Shown in pieces: positions 44,502 to 56,250 of a stretch of 64,000 bases of DNA; within the stretch, counting starts at the first letter, position 1; each line of letters begins with the position of its first letter. Location: positions 11,196,214-11,260,213 of the forward strand of contig JACTAT010000037.1 in assembly GCA_014526335.1 (NCBI GenBank), in the 5' to 3' direction. The translations under genes and the position numbers were made by a program. Source of the stretch: Chrysaora quinquecirrha (Eukaryota > Cnidaria > Scyphozoa > Semaeostomeae > Pelagiidae). The notes under the pieces were generated by a model. That model was not told where the DNA came from and made no database searches. It was given only the letters and a program-made list of their open reading frames with translations.

Positions 44502-46640
44502 ACCTAACATGAATTAGAAATATCAGAGTCTGCAGGTCATTTTTCTAATTTTTTGCTTTTCACTAGGGATTCTGAGCATTCTTGTCTTCCTTTTGAGGTT
44601 GACTCGGCCTGAGATCTGCTGAAGTCTGGGGAGGGGTGAGAACCCTGCGTTTCATGCAGATAGCGGCAGAGACTGCAATTGTAACTCTGCAGATTGTATG
44701 GCTTCATGTGATATTTCAGGGACAAGATGACTGGATTATAATCAATCTTTTCGCAAGCAAGCAGCTTAAGACCAATCAAAGATCTGGTGTATAGCAGAGC
44801 CAAATCTCTTGGTCTCGTTGATGACCCCTAGTGGGACATCTTGTACCATTCAGCAAGCAGAACAGCAGCATCTAAAGGATCTTCCCAGGGAGAGGAATAG
44901 AGCTGTTTGCAGGCCATGGAGTGGTCATACTCCTATCGTTATACACAGCATTTTTGTGATGAAAGTTAAATTACTGAAATCAATGGGAATTCGAACATAG
45001 CTACTTTAAGAAGCACTGCTGAAACTCTGCTCCATCATTTTCATGACTGCCAGAAAATGTAGCCCTTTGTTACATTACATTGTTACATTACATTGTTACA
45101 TTATACCAGAGTAAAATTATACCTTTTCCGCGATTTAAAAAATTGAGGTTACTGTGTGCTGTTTTTTACTGTATAAGTACTTTTACTATATTACTAAATC
45201 CTCCACAAGATGTTTTTCATGCATCCCTGTACTACCATCACTATCTACATATGCATTTCTGCCCTGTCTCTACCCTTCCCACACCATTTTGGGTGATGTA
45301 TGTGTGTACTACTATGTGCCGATGCAACTATTAACAGTCTCCTCCCTCTCCACAACATTCGAGTCATGTATGCCTGTACTACTGTGTAACTATGTTTCTT
45401 ACGACCTTACTAATTTCCCAGTATTAGGAACTTTTAGTTTCACACATGATTCACATCATATTGGTTGACTACCATTTTCCGTCCTGTCGATGCGCACCTG
45501 CACTAAAGTAAAAGTAGAGTGTTTTTTGAGGGTATTTATGTTGATTTTCTTGTATTTCTATCATCTCCTGTATGTGCTATTGTTGTTAATTCCCTAACTG
45601 TACTGTTTTTTTTGTTTAATAAGTATGCATTTGTGTGGGCAAGTTATTGTTCGTATAGGCACAGGGGCAATTATTCATTCTCTAATATGTTGAAGAATAG
45701 CTCATGGATTTCACTATTCTTGTCACTAAAAGGATGAATCAACTTTAACATCGTACCAATTCCCACAAATGATTGTTTCCTCATTAGTATCCTTCCTTTA
45801 CGCTCAATCAATATTTTAAACATGAAAAGGAGGCTGATGGCCCCCGAAAAAACCCGTACAACATCAATTGTCAAAATCAGCACCCTTGAATGGACTACCA
45901 CATTTTTTTCATTAATTTTGCCCTCATGCGACCATTCCCCTATTCTCTGCCTGGTCTAGTAGGAATTTTACACTATTTTTGAAGTAATATCCTTTTTTAA
46001 CTTACCATTATGCTTTAATTTCAAGTTTGACTTACATCAACTTTTCCTTGTTACTTCCTCTGTTGGAAACTCTAGAGGCTATCTTTTAAACACAAAAATG
46101 GAATGACAGAATTGAATTATGGAATAACAAAATGATGAAATAGAATGAGGGCCTATTTAGTTCATACTTTCAATTTCACCTGACAGTGCTTATAAATCAG
46201 TACTTTGCCTTAACAGATAAGTATGAAGAAATCATGAAGTTCCATTCAATTCCACTTTTCATAGCATCATTGCATGTTTTCTAAAACAATTTGTTGCTTT
46301 TATGAAAACGATTCCAATTTCACTAAAACACTTTGTTTTTCTAAAACGATTTTATAAAATGCTTCAGAATCCTCTATTGCCAATGAAGAATTTTTGCAAG
46401 TAGCATGTAGTAAGGTAATAAACATCATCATCAGCAAAATTATCCCACCCCAACCTTATTAGGACCCTTTGTTTAATAATTTCCATCTTTTTATATTAAT
46501 TAGGTATTTGAAGAAAGCAAGATTTTCTTGGTGTCAATATGATCCAGGTCACAACCTTATTCTTGATATACTGTGTCATAGCCCATGAGTTGAAACTTCC
46601 CACTGGCTGTTTATTAAGTTTATTTTACAGACTCGACCCT
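44502..46640. other. No gene recognised
   Basis: Contains a short TTACATTACATTG repeat (45065-45110), long pyrimidine-rich runs and an 88-codon minus frame at 44803-44537 (SLKYHMKPYNLQSYNCSLC) that looks mildly protein-like but is unassigned. Confidence 0.4.
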
Positions 46641-46667
46641 AAGAAAACCGGGATGGCATAATTTAAG

Positions 46668-46850
46668 ATTCAAGATCCAAGATCCAAGATCCGAGAATTT
46701 AAGATCCGAGAAATTAAGCTCTGAGATATTAAGATCCGAGAAATTAAGATCCCAGAAATGAAGATCCGAGAAATTAAGATCCCAGAAATTAAGATCCTAG
46801 AAATTAAGATCCGAGATATTAAGATCCGAGAAATTAAGATCCAATATTTG
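46668..46850 (+). repeat. 15-bp minisatellite, left arm
   Basis: About 12 units of AAGATCCGAGAAATT with variants (CCCAG, CCTAG, GATATT); the first few are 8-mers AAGATCC(A). Confidence 0.9.
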
Positions 46851-46984
46851 GCGGTTTATACATAGGTCTATACATACTAGCATAAACCGCCAAATTTGAA
46901 AAACAAAACTAAAATTATACTTATTACTTAGGCCTATGGAATAACAACATGAAGTCACTGTATTTTAGCTTAAATTTGTTTGTA

Positions 46985-47045
46985 ATCTATTTTTAAACAA
47001 TTCTCAAATTTGGCGGCCAAATTTGAGAATTGTTTAAAAATAGAT
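46985..47045. repeat. Perfect palindrome, 29-bp arms, 3-base spacer
   Basis: Arms ATCTATTTTTAAACAATTCT... (46985-47013) and its exact complement (47017-47045) around CGG. Just upstream, 46850-46900 has a second inverted pair, ATTTGGCGGTTTAT and ATAAACCGCCAAAT. Confidence 0.95.
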
Positions 47046-47173
47046 AACAATAAAGACTAAAATTATCATGAATTATTCTGTATTTTTTTTATTAATTTTC
47101 ACGCGAAAACAATCATAAAGTGCTCATCGGAGAAAAATTTTTCGTAAACTAAAACCAATAAACCAAAACACAA

Positions 47174-47250
47174 GGTGGTGCCGTGGATCGATCCAGCGAC
47201 AATATGAATCACGTCACGCGTACTATCCAACTGAGCTACTGTAGTGCTGG
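47174..47250 (-). ncRNA. tRNA-like sequence (SINE head or tRNA pseudogene)
   Basis: Read on the minus strand it has a near-perfect A box, TAGCTCAGTTGGATAG, and a B-box-like TGGATCGATCC at tRNA spacing (about 34 bp apart). Acceptor and anticodon stems do not pair well, so it is not a working tRNA; a tRNA-derived SINE or pseudogene is more likely. It lies inside the MULE-like element. Confidence 0.5.
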
Positions 47251-47494
47251 GGAAACTTGGTGATTTTCTTGATGTGATGAACAGAATATATAGGTAGACA
47301 TTGTTGCTGCATTTTGCTGATGCAAAAGAGACAGCCCCATTTTGACCCTGAACCCTATTTTGGCCAGGCCCTAAACCCTGTCTGGGAACAAGGAAGACGG
47401 GGTACATGTGTGTGAAGCTCCTCTGTCCTGCAATTTATTGCAGAAACATGTTTAAAGTGAAACAGAAGCCAAGTAATGAAAAGTTCGGTATAAT

Positions 47495-47770
47495 TAATAT
47501 CTCAGATCTTAATTTCTTGGATCTTAATATCTCCGATCTTAATTTCTCGGATCTTAATTTCTCGGATCTTAATATCTCGGATCTTAATTTCTCGGATCTT
47601 AATTTCTCAGATCTTAAATTCTCGGATCTTAATTTCTCAGATCTTAATATCTCGGATCTGAATTTCTTGGATCTTAATTTCTCGGATCTTAATATCTCAG
47701 ATCTTAATATCTCGGATCTTAATATCTCGGATCTTAATTTCTCGGATCTTGGATCTTGAATCTTGGATCT
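47495..47770 (-). repeat. 15-bp minisatellite, right arm
   Basis: About 18 units of AATTTCTCGGATCTT (inverse of the left arm), with AATATCTCGGATCTT variants. The 117-codon frame of SDLN repeats here is the translated repeat, not a gene. Confidence 0.9.
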
Positions 47771-47826
47771 TGAATCTTAAATTATACCATCCTAAGAAAA
47801 CCGCATAAAATAGACCAAAATAGACC

Positions 47827-47876
47827 AATAAAATAAAATAAAATAAAATAAAATAAAATAAAATAAAATAAAATAA
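47827..47876. repeat. (AAAAT)n microsatellite
   Basis: Nine or more pentamers AAAAT/AATAA in a row. Confidence 0.9.
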
Positions 47877-50800
47877 ATTAAAACCGCATAAAATAGCCAA
47901 AATAGACCAATTGATATCCGTGTATATACCTGTCAATAATCGTTATTGCCACCATCATAATCATCACACCAACATCATTATGATCATCAACATCTTAGTA
48001 TTAATCTTAACCTTGATTTTTAATTTTAGTCTTATTCTTCAACTTAAAATTAATCTAAAGCTAAATGTTAATGTTAGTCTTAATCTTTACCTTCCTCTTT
48101 GTCTTCATCTTCATCTCATCTTCGTCTTTATTTTTCTTCGCCTTCATCTCTATTTTCATCTTCATCTTCATCTTCATTTTTGTCTTCATATTCATCTTAA
48201 ATCAGTCATAGTTTTAGTCTAAGTCTTAGTTTTAGTTTAGTCTGGAACATTAAATAAATTTAGGTGAAGCTTGAAATTGAATTTAAATTTAAACTGTTAA
48301 ATGTTAAACCGCATGTTGATCTAATCACAAACTAAAACTCAATTTCGAAATCAATCTAACTCTGAATCTTAATCTTGATCTTACTCTTAAATTTAGTTAA
48401 CTGTTTTCTTAATTTTAAATCAAAATGGAACTTTAATATATCTTAATCTTACTCTTATTCTTTACTTATAATCGATGTCAATCTGATAGTGAAACTTAAC
48501 CTTAATATAACTTTGGCCCATCTTTGGCCAATGCTTCTCAAGGCCCTCTGCCATACAAGGACCTCCACTTTGGAAAGGCATGCATTTATTTTTTTAGAAA
48601 TATCTCATCCTATCACTAGATGTGCCAGATATGTACCTGTAATTAAGTTTCTTTTTCTGGTTTTCAGTTTTTTACCTTGGTGGAAGTCCAGGGTGTTGTT
48701 TCCAGGACCTAATCCAAGTTCCTGATTCCTGGCACAATAAAGGTCCTGCTCCTTGGTTCTGTTGCAGGTTCTGTTCTCAGGTTCCAATAAAGGTCATGTC
48801 CCAAGTCCTGTTCCAAAATCGTTGGTGGTTTGCTCACCCTTCTGATCTTTCCATGATGGAAAAGGTTTTAAAAATAATTTAATAATGAAAGGGTTTCAAC
48901 AATAATCCAAATGATTTTTTTAAATAATCCCGTAGCACATTTTTGTGAAAGAAACATCTTTTGGCGCTGTAAAAACATTTCCATCAAGAAAATAAAAGAA
49001 ATATTAAATTATGACTAGATAAAGGTTCTCTCCTGAATGGAGTTGATCTCCTGCCTATGAAAATCAACATCATCAGCCTTTACTAGTCATTTTTAGCATG
49101 AAAAGCGTTACTAAGCATTACCACAAGTCAGCTTCATCAATTCTCTATTTGAGGAGCACACAAGCTCCAAATAGCAAAAAAATTTGGAAAACAATGCGAC
49201 ATGCTAAGATGGCACCCCGTCTCAAAATTAGCTCAGGACGTTAGTGCTATCTGTGGTCAAAATGTTCAAAGATTTTTTTATGTCAAGAGACCTATGCCAA
49301 GGTGATATTGAAGAAGTTTTGTGTTAATTATCAGAACAATGCATGCTTGCTTGAAAAGTTACAAAAATATTGCCATGATTCAAGTTAGTTAGTGACGAAT
49401 CGTGATGAATCTCACAGAGCTTGACTTAAAAATTTTTGAGAACCCATATTTCATTACAGAAATACCAGGGTGGAAGCATAGATTTTACCCAGATTCAAGA
49501 AAAGGTCATTTTTATTATTTTTAAAATGTGAATAGAATTTACCCTAATATAGAGGTAGTTGTTGGAGAGGACAACTGTTTTGAAGTCATGACTGAGAGGC
49601 ATATTTATTCTCTTCATTGCCAATGGTTGCAATAACCAAAGCCAATCTATTTGGTGAATGATCTTTAAAATATTTTGAGACTGCTTGCAACTTCAAAACT
49701 GTGCAATGGTCATGATTATCAAAAATTCTCACCAATAAATACTTTTACTCAACTGTAAAATATTTTGTACAGAACTAGAACAGGGGAACCTGGTGCATGC
49801 ATAGAAACATTGCTTTCTGAATTTCACAAAAAGGTAGTGAGATCATCCTACTTTGAAATATTTTTACATAAAGATTAATCGATTTAAAGACCAGATATGT
49901 GTGGCTCTTGTGCACTATTTAAGAGAATCGTCGAAAAAGCTGGAAAAGCTGGACTATACAAATAAGATGGAAAATATGTCTGCTTCCACACCTTAGGAAA
50001 ATATTTGAAACCCTGACCAATTTTGAAACCCTTAACAAGTTTTTATATGTCTGTACTTCATTTCTGATTTATGGTCTTTCCTAGTTAGGTAGATTTTGTA
50101 TAATTTTATTTTTCCTTTTTATAGATTTTTTAAGGTTTTTAGAAACACATGGCTTGTCCTTAAGTCTTTTTTTGAAGAACTTTAGGAGGAAAGCAATCTT
50201 AAAAGCATTTTTTGATATTTCTATTAAAATTTTCAGCACAAGTATTGGCATCATGGCAGTTGAAAAGACTACTCCAATCAAAAGTATGCAGCTGTTTTTT
50301 AAAGTTTATACAATTTTCTCACTGAAGGAGCTAACTTTGGTGGCGTAACTTTCACCTGTTTTTTCCGTCTTGATTAGTCAGACTAAGGCAAAATGACCAC
50401 TAATGTCTGTTTAATGATTTCCTGCAGTCATGTTGTGATCTTTTCGTTTTGTTGATAGAAAAATGTCTGTACATAAGTAATACTTAAATCACTGTCTTTC
50501 CTTTTGTTAAAGTAAACCAAAGGTTTTCACATGGACTTTCACATTTCAGCAGTAGGTCGTTGCAAATGTCGAATATTCAACCATTCCTATAGAAAACACA
50601 AACACCACCAACATTACCTCTCATAGATGGCACTGAATAGAAAAATTATAACCATTCATCAGATTATCATAATGTTGCAGGTTTGTGTTGTGTACCTCTG
50701 TGAGGAATATGCAATCAAAAGAGAAATTGATTAAACTTAGTAATGATACAAGATGATTTGCATGCTTGTTAAAATTTCTAATGTTTAAATGAAAAATAGA

Positions 50801-52200
50801 CAGCTGAAGGGATTGTTATGAAATTCAAAGACCAAACATCAGATATCTATAACTGTATGAAAAGTACCTTCTGATAACCATGCTACCATCCTTACATTGA
50901 TAGTAAACCAGATTTGCTAAATCTGAATCTACTAAGTTGATAAGCCTCGCCATTTCTAAATTTGAATAAATTACATTTAACACATGTCGTTGAAAAATAA
51001 AGTTAATGATATAAATGATTACATTAGCTCATTTGAATGTCGATCTACTAAGCATGAAAACCAGTACATTTATTTTTTCCCTGTTTGAGGATGTCATACC
51101 ATAAAATCCTCCAAAAGGGTGGGCCTTGGAATAAGACCACCCTCAGAAAAGCACCTACTTAAAAATTTGTTTTAAGCCCCCAGGGGCTTATTCGAAGATT
51201 TAGGGTATGGCTAATATTAATATTTGAGAGTGATATGTATCATCTTTCTCCCCAGGTGACATATCATTGTGGCTTTTAGTCCAAGGTAAAATTCTTGTTT
51301 TTGTATTACACCTTCTAATTTAGCAGTCCAGTTAACCAGTCCAACTTCCAAGAGATAATTATTCAAAGGAAAACATTATCTCTTTTGTTGCCCCCCTCTC
51401 GAAAAATTCCAAAAACACCTATCATGCGGGTCATGATTGCTTAAACATTGCAAATGAAAATTCAGTACACGGTTAAAGTCCATGTTGACAGTTGCTTTTT
51501 CTACAGTTATTAGAATTTCAAGCAATCTAACGCAATACAATTGAAGCATTGAAAAACATAAGGAAATTATTGTGATAACACCTGGCCTATCAGGTTAAGG
51601 TTATTTCTTTGCCAGATCCATTTAATTTTCATGAATTTTGATTTCAGTTGGCCATGAAAAGTTTACAATTGACAAAAATTGACTTCTTTTCACAAAGAAT
51701 ATAACCGAGAAAAAAACGTACAAAGATGTATATAAATATAAATACTTTTGCAAAGCTCTATTTGTTATGGTTTAAGAGATCTTGAAATCTCTTCCATGCT
51801 GATTTCGTTCCAACTGGGACGACTTTCGAAGTGACTGATTTGCATTCTAAACCCCTCGTTTCCTCTCCTTTTTTTGAATAGAACAATTCTTACTGCCACT
51901 GTTAGTTCTGTTGTAATATAAGCATTTGCGATATAAGCTTTTTTCCTGCTGCGGTTGTAAGGTTCTTCTCTCTACACCAGAAGGACCACAAATAGGGTAA
52001 CTATTCATTGATGTATTGGAATTTACTTTTCATGCAGGAATATTTACTTAACAATGACACATTTTTAGCACCGCTGGCTATGAGGGCCGCCACTTGTGCT
52101 ACAAGAAACTTCATCATTGCTTAGCTATGCTCGTCTCTGTTTACTTCTCATTACATACAACACTTGAGCTGACTTTATATTGTATGAAGAATTAACAACC
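47877..52200. other. No gene recognised over 4.3 kb
   Basis: 47936-48240 is pyrimidine-rich (CTT/CAT-based, simple). 48640-48820 carries TCCTTGGTTCTG/GTTCC-rich sequence like that at 22.0-22.5 kb. The rest is AT-rich with short frames only (50081-50348 on both strands); nothing resembles a protein family. Confidence 0.45.
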
Positions 52201-52212
52201 TGCTAGAGTAAC

Positions 52213-52535
52213 GTGGTGTATTACAATGGGATACATTGTGGTGCTCATGTGAGTAGGTTGCAAAGCGATGGATCGGGCACACGTGGGTTCGACCACAGTG
52301 ACGTCATTAGTTTATATGGATTTTATGGATCTAGTATGTTGATTTCTCATACCACGTCATCAGTGACGTCATCATCTTTGACGTCATCAGGTCGCGCTAT
52401 AGTGCAAGGGTTTTTATTGATCTAGCGCGATGGTTTCTCCAACCTCAAGAGTCCCCCAACTCCAGTGACGTCATCAGCTCGCTGTAGTGTGATGGTTTTA
52501 ATGTGGTTTCTCCAGCCTCGTTTTTAAGAGTTCTT
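52213..52535 (+). mobile_element. SINE-like repeat rich in TGACGTCA
   Basis: The head has a B-box-like GGGTTCGACCAC (52285-52296) and upstream GTGAGTAGGTTGC that could be a diverged A box. The body repeats GTGACGTCATCAG...CGCGCTATAGTGC...GATCTAGCG(T)GATGGTTTCTCCAACCTC. A second copy lies at 59127-59260. TGACGTCA occurs at 52299, 52364, 52379 and 52466. Confidence 0.5.
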
Positions 52536-52593
52536 GAGAAAGCAGTGCAACACACACACACAAACACACAGATGTTAAATGATAACAGAGGTT

Positions 52594-52705
52594 TAATAAT
52601 TCAATTTATGATATAATTCAATTTATAACATAATTCAATTTATAACATAATTCAATTCTTAATAATTCAATTTATAACATAATTCAATTTTCTTAATAAT
52701 TCAAA
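52594..52705. repeat. Minisatellite with 17-18 bp unit
   Basis: ATAATTCAATTTATAAC and variants in about six copies, just after a short CA/CACAA run. Confidence 0.85.
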
Positions 52706-53059
52706 TTAATATCTCATATAATTCTATAGACTTTTATGTATTTCGTTTTTAAATGATAGAATGATTCCTAAGATTTCAATTCGTTTTCATAGATATATGA
52801 GATATTATATCGAAAATGTTTAAGGTCTAACTGACCACATTAATTTTTGAAGGCAGTTGTGCAGTACACTGCATTATGAATTGTTTCCAAAGTTACTTAG
52901 CAGAAAGCAACTTAATGTTTTTCATTAACCTGAAATTTTAGGTCCTAGTCAAACATTGTTTTTCAAACATTTTCTTAGTCTAAAATAATGTTGCTTCTGT
53001 CAACTATCATAAGTATTAGATATATGGACTGAATTATTATTCTAAAGAAGCAATTTTGT

Positions 53060-53405
53060 TGGATGATGATACAACATCATTTGAACGAGAGTTTGTACCA
53101 TGTGTAGAATACAACAAACTGGAGTCTAAATAGAGACGGAGCTACAATTTCATGGGTTAGATTATACCCCCAAAAGGAGCGACATCTGAATGTTATGATT
53201 CGACATCAATAATGAAGGAAATTCAAGAATGGAACAATGTGGGAATAGTTTCTTTTTTTTAATCGAATATTGTTTTATAAAGGAGATGACATAGAGAGGA
53301 GAATCTGCAAGCAGATTGTCATATTGTTTTTGAATAAAGAAGAATTTGGGGCGTCAAAAGCAACATTACACAACTAAAATAGAAGAATTACAAGAACATT
53401 AAACA
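53060..53405 (+). pseudogene. Left (plus) arm of an inverted coding repeat
   Basis: Encodes, with stops and shifts, LLDDDTTSFEREFVPCVEYN, EIQEWNNVGIVSF and a KNYKNI tail. Similar to the minus-strand arm at 53440-53865. Family unknown. Confidence 0.5.
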
Positions 53406-53439
53406 ATATTAATTAATTAAATTAGATTAAATTGTTACC

Positions 53440-53865
53440 TCTTAAAAAAGCATAATGTTCTTGTAATTCCTCCAGTGGGTCATGCGTTGTTGCTTTGGGC
53501 ACCCCAAATTCCTCCAAATTCCTTGATGGTATATTAAGTTTCTTGCACATTCTCCTCTCTATATCGCCACCCTTGTAATATACCAGCCCAACATTGTTCT
53601 ATTCTAGAATGTCCTTTATTATTAATGTCAAATGATGACATTCAGGTGCTCCTTTCGGGGTGTATTCTAAATGATGAAGGTTGCGTTTGCAAAAATTATA
53701 ACTCCGTCTCCATTTAGTCTCCAGGTTGTTGTATTGTACACATGGTACAAATTCTCATTCGAATGATGTTGTGCAATCATCTAGAAGTATCGCCATCTTT
53801 CTAATGCATTGATGCGTTTGGGTTGTTTGGATGTACTCCACATCGAACAATGCAATTCGTGACAT
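53440..53865 (-). pseudogene. Uncharacterised protein, minus arm of the inverted repeat
   Basis: Starts ATG 53865: MSRIALFDVEYIQTTQTHQC, then IRKMAILLDDCTTSFE, a TGA, EFVPCVQYNNLETKWRRSYN, PKGAPECHHLTLIIKDILE, a TAG, NNVGLVYYKGGDIERRMCKK, LNIPSRNLEEFGVPKATTHD and a short end near 53445. FDVEY with downstream Asp residues faintly recalls DEDD exonucleases, but I would not assign it. Two stops make it a pseudogene in this copy. Confidence 0.45.
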
Positions 53866-54605
53866 TCTAGAATAATAAGGTAGAATAAAAGACATCAAAA
53901 ATTGCTTGAAATTGATACGGGTGATTCAAAGTGTGTTAATAATCCTAGTTCATCAAAAAGATCGAATAATAAAACACGAACTTAACGGGGCCATGATGAG
54001 CAGCATTATCTGTCTACCAAGGGTCTCCCAGGTTCAAGAATTTCTCGTGCATGGAAAAGTCTTCAGCCAACTGTTCTGAAGCTCACCAAACGGCTGTTGC
54101 AAAGAACGACTACGCTGCACACGGGTTCTACACTGTCTCTCATAACATTGGCCAGAGCATTTGTCAATAGCCTTTCGAGTCTGAGAGGGGTGGTGTTAAT
54201 TAGATGATAAAAATGATGAATATTCATTAATCTTGTTAGCTTTATGAAATTGAATGGTTCTAGTGTTCACATAAAACTATACAAAGCTTTAGTAAAAATT
54301 ACATACCTGAACTTTCTTCAATGGTCAACTAAAAAATAAAGAATTAGAAATTTAGCTGAAAGAATTGAAACGAAGAATTGAAGTGAGAGATTCTAGGCCC
54401 GACCGGGTATCAGAACTTCCTAAAGTTTCATAGTCTTTAGAATAAGTTAGGGTCAAAACAAAATGAAACATCCTTAAATAAGCAAGAAATAGTTATTATA
54501 AGTTAAAATGATAAGAAAACTACATTTCTAACACTTTTCCGAGAAAAAGTAGGGAAAAGTGCAAGGTAATTACCAAAATTCCAAGAAATTTTCCACTCAA
54601 AACCG
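53866..54605. other. No gene recognised
   Basis: No convincing frame or repeat. Confidence 0.4.
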
Positions 54606-55499
54606 TTGAGTTTGTTGTTTTTATCTTGCTTCAGCCTACTTCAGTCTGTTGTGTGTTTAGTTGTGCGTCTTAGAGAAAAGATGATTGGAGCAAGAAGAGC
54701 AATTGTCAGCTTGCACTCAGGAGAGTCAGGATTTCAGAGCAACCGCTCCATTTGTCTAACATCAGAGTTGGATGATGCTTACTACTCGAGATGCCAGCAG
54801 TGTGAGCAAGTTTTTCATCTGAGATGCATAAGGCAGTAAGTTGTTTCAAGCATTCACTTAGGTCTATAATAATTATTTCAAACATTCGTTTATGCTAATT
54901 ATTGTAAGTATTTATTTCTTTCTTTTTATTTCAGATGGCGTTTAAGAATGAATTCATGACCATTATGCAGACTCGCACCATGCAATGCTGTTATACTAGA
55001 GGTAATTTATAAAAGCATAATTTATACTCATTTAAATACACTTATAAGACTGAAAAGATCTTCTCATATAAATATTCTCTTTACTATTAGATTGCTGCTC
55101 AAGCACCAACACAATCTTCAGAACCTGCATTATGTAATGGTGAAAACAGCGCTTCAAGAGATAACAGACAGAGCATTCAACACTACTGATGATGTGGATA
55201 TAGGTACCAGTGGTACTGATGGTTGTGGACTTATCGCTGATTATAATAGTGAAGATAGTCTGAATGATGATGATATTTCTGAAGAGAGCTACAAAGCATT
55301 CTTTCAACAACCTTATAATACGCTAGAAGAAGAGGGCAATCCTTTAATTGTGGTGATAATAATGAGGTTTACATATGATAGTGATGAGAATGTTGACTTT
55401 TTAATTCGTATGATAGAATTTAAAGAAATGATAGACGGAATGGCGAGTAATTTCCCTGGACAAATAATGCTAAATGTTACTCAATCATCTGGACGTTAA
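54606..55499 (+). pseudogene. RING-H2-like protein in three exons, with a stop at a zinc ligand
   Basis: Exon 1 (54606-54833) ends SRCQQCEQVFHLRCIRQ before GTAAG; the frame starts with TTG, so the real start is uncertain. Exon 2 (about 54935-55001, acceptor TTTCAG) continues WRLRMNS, TGA, PLCRLAPCNAVI. The order C-x2-C, FH-x2-C, W...CPLCR is a RING-H2 finger, as in E3 ubiquitin ligases, and the TGA stands exactly where the seventh ligand Cys is expected. Exon 3 (55091-55499, acceptor TATTAG) starts IAAQAPTQSSEPALCNGENS, shifts frame once, then is acidic and open (NSEDSLNDDDISEESYKAFF) to TAA at 55497. Probably a dead copy. Confidence 0.5.
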
Positions 55500-55601
55500 C
55501 TGTTTACCACATTCAAAGAAGAAATCAGTTATAAAACCTTAGTGATTGACTCTATTTGTTTCATCTTATATATTGTTTCATATTAATGAATTGTTGTTCA
55601 A

Positions 55602-55844
55602 ATGTTAAATTCAATTAATGAGACGGAAAATGAAGTTAGTGATTTACATGATGCCTTTATCTATTTAAAAACTATTAGAGAATATACCAACAGATTAACA
55701 ATAAGTATAATAAAAGAAGCGCATTCCTTTATCATATACAAAAACTATGGTGAATTTGCGCAAAAACAGCGAATAACATGTTTCAATGAAGAATACTTTG
55801 AATATTGTAAACCTAAAGATATTGAAAAAGAACTTGCAACCTAA
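55602..55844 (+). pseudogene. Fragment resembling a Fic-protein N-terminal region
   Basis: ATG 55602. SINETENEVSDLHDAFIYLK, then LTISIIKEAHSFII and YGEFAQKQRITCFNEEYFEY. The helix pattern followed by a GEF(R) block recalls proteins ahead of the Fic core, but the HPFxxGNGR motif is absent, so this is at best a fragment. A related stretch is inverted at 57350-57510. Confidence 0.35.
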
Positions 55845-55929
55845 TCATTACCTAATCCTCCTAATACTAAACTAACTATTTCAGCCAATGAGCAATGTCT
55901 TGAATCAGAAATTTTAGAACTTTGCAACT

Positions 55930-56225
55930 TCATTGGCTCAAAAAGTTAGGTAAGGATGAGTAATGATTAGGTAATGATTAGTGAATGATTAGTTGAGGAT
56001 CAGTAGGGATTAGCTAAGGATTAGCTAAGGATTGGTAAGGATTAGCTAAGGATCAGTAATGATAAACTAAGGATCAGTAAGGATTTAGCAATGATTAGGT
56101 TAGGGTCAGTAATGATTAGTAAAGATAAGGCAATGATTAGAGAGGATCAGTAATGATTTGGTTAGGATCAGTAATGATCAGTAATGATAAACTAAGGATC
56201 AGTAAGGATTTAGCAATGATTAGTA
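55930..56225. repeat. Minisatellite based on TAAGGATYAG
   Basis: More than twenty variants of a 10-13 base unit (TAAGGATTAGC, TAATGATTAGG, TAAGGATCAG) in direct order. Confidence 0.85.
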
Positions 56226-56250
56226 GACAATTATAAGTAAACAGCTAATC

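Larger units (their letters stand above)
46650..47793. mobile_element. Non-autonomous MULE-like element with minisatellite TIRs
   Basis: Left end GGGATGGCATAATTTAAGAT, right end (inverted) AGGATGGTATAATTTAAGAT, flanked by a direct 9-bp AAGAAAACC (46641-46649 and 47794-47802). The ends continue inward as arrays of a 15-bp unit, AAGATCCGAGAAATT, in the plus sense at 46668-46850 and minus sense at 47495-47770. A 9-bp duplication is typical of Mutator-like elements. The interior holds a palindrome and a tRNA-like sequence but no transposase. Confidence 0.75.

Noticed and set aside
45080..45468. Hydrophobic ORFs
   Set aside because: Pyrimidine-rich DNA gives Leu/Ser/Phe-rich frames in all registers.
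47406..47759. 117-codon ORF made of repeated SDLN units
   Set aside because: It is the translated 15-bp minisatellite; a unit length divisible by three keeps the frame open.
46668..47770. CRISPR-like array
   Set aside because: The repeats are contiguous 15-mers without spacers, in a eukaryotic context.
50081..50348. Overlapping ORFs on both strands
   Set aside because: Mirror-image open frames in AT-rich DNA; no family resemblance.
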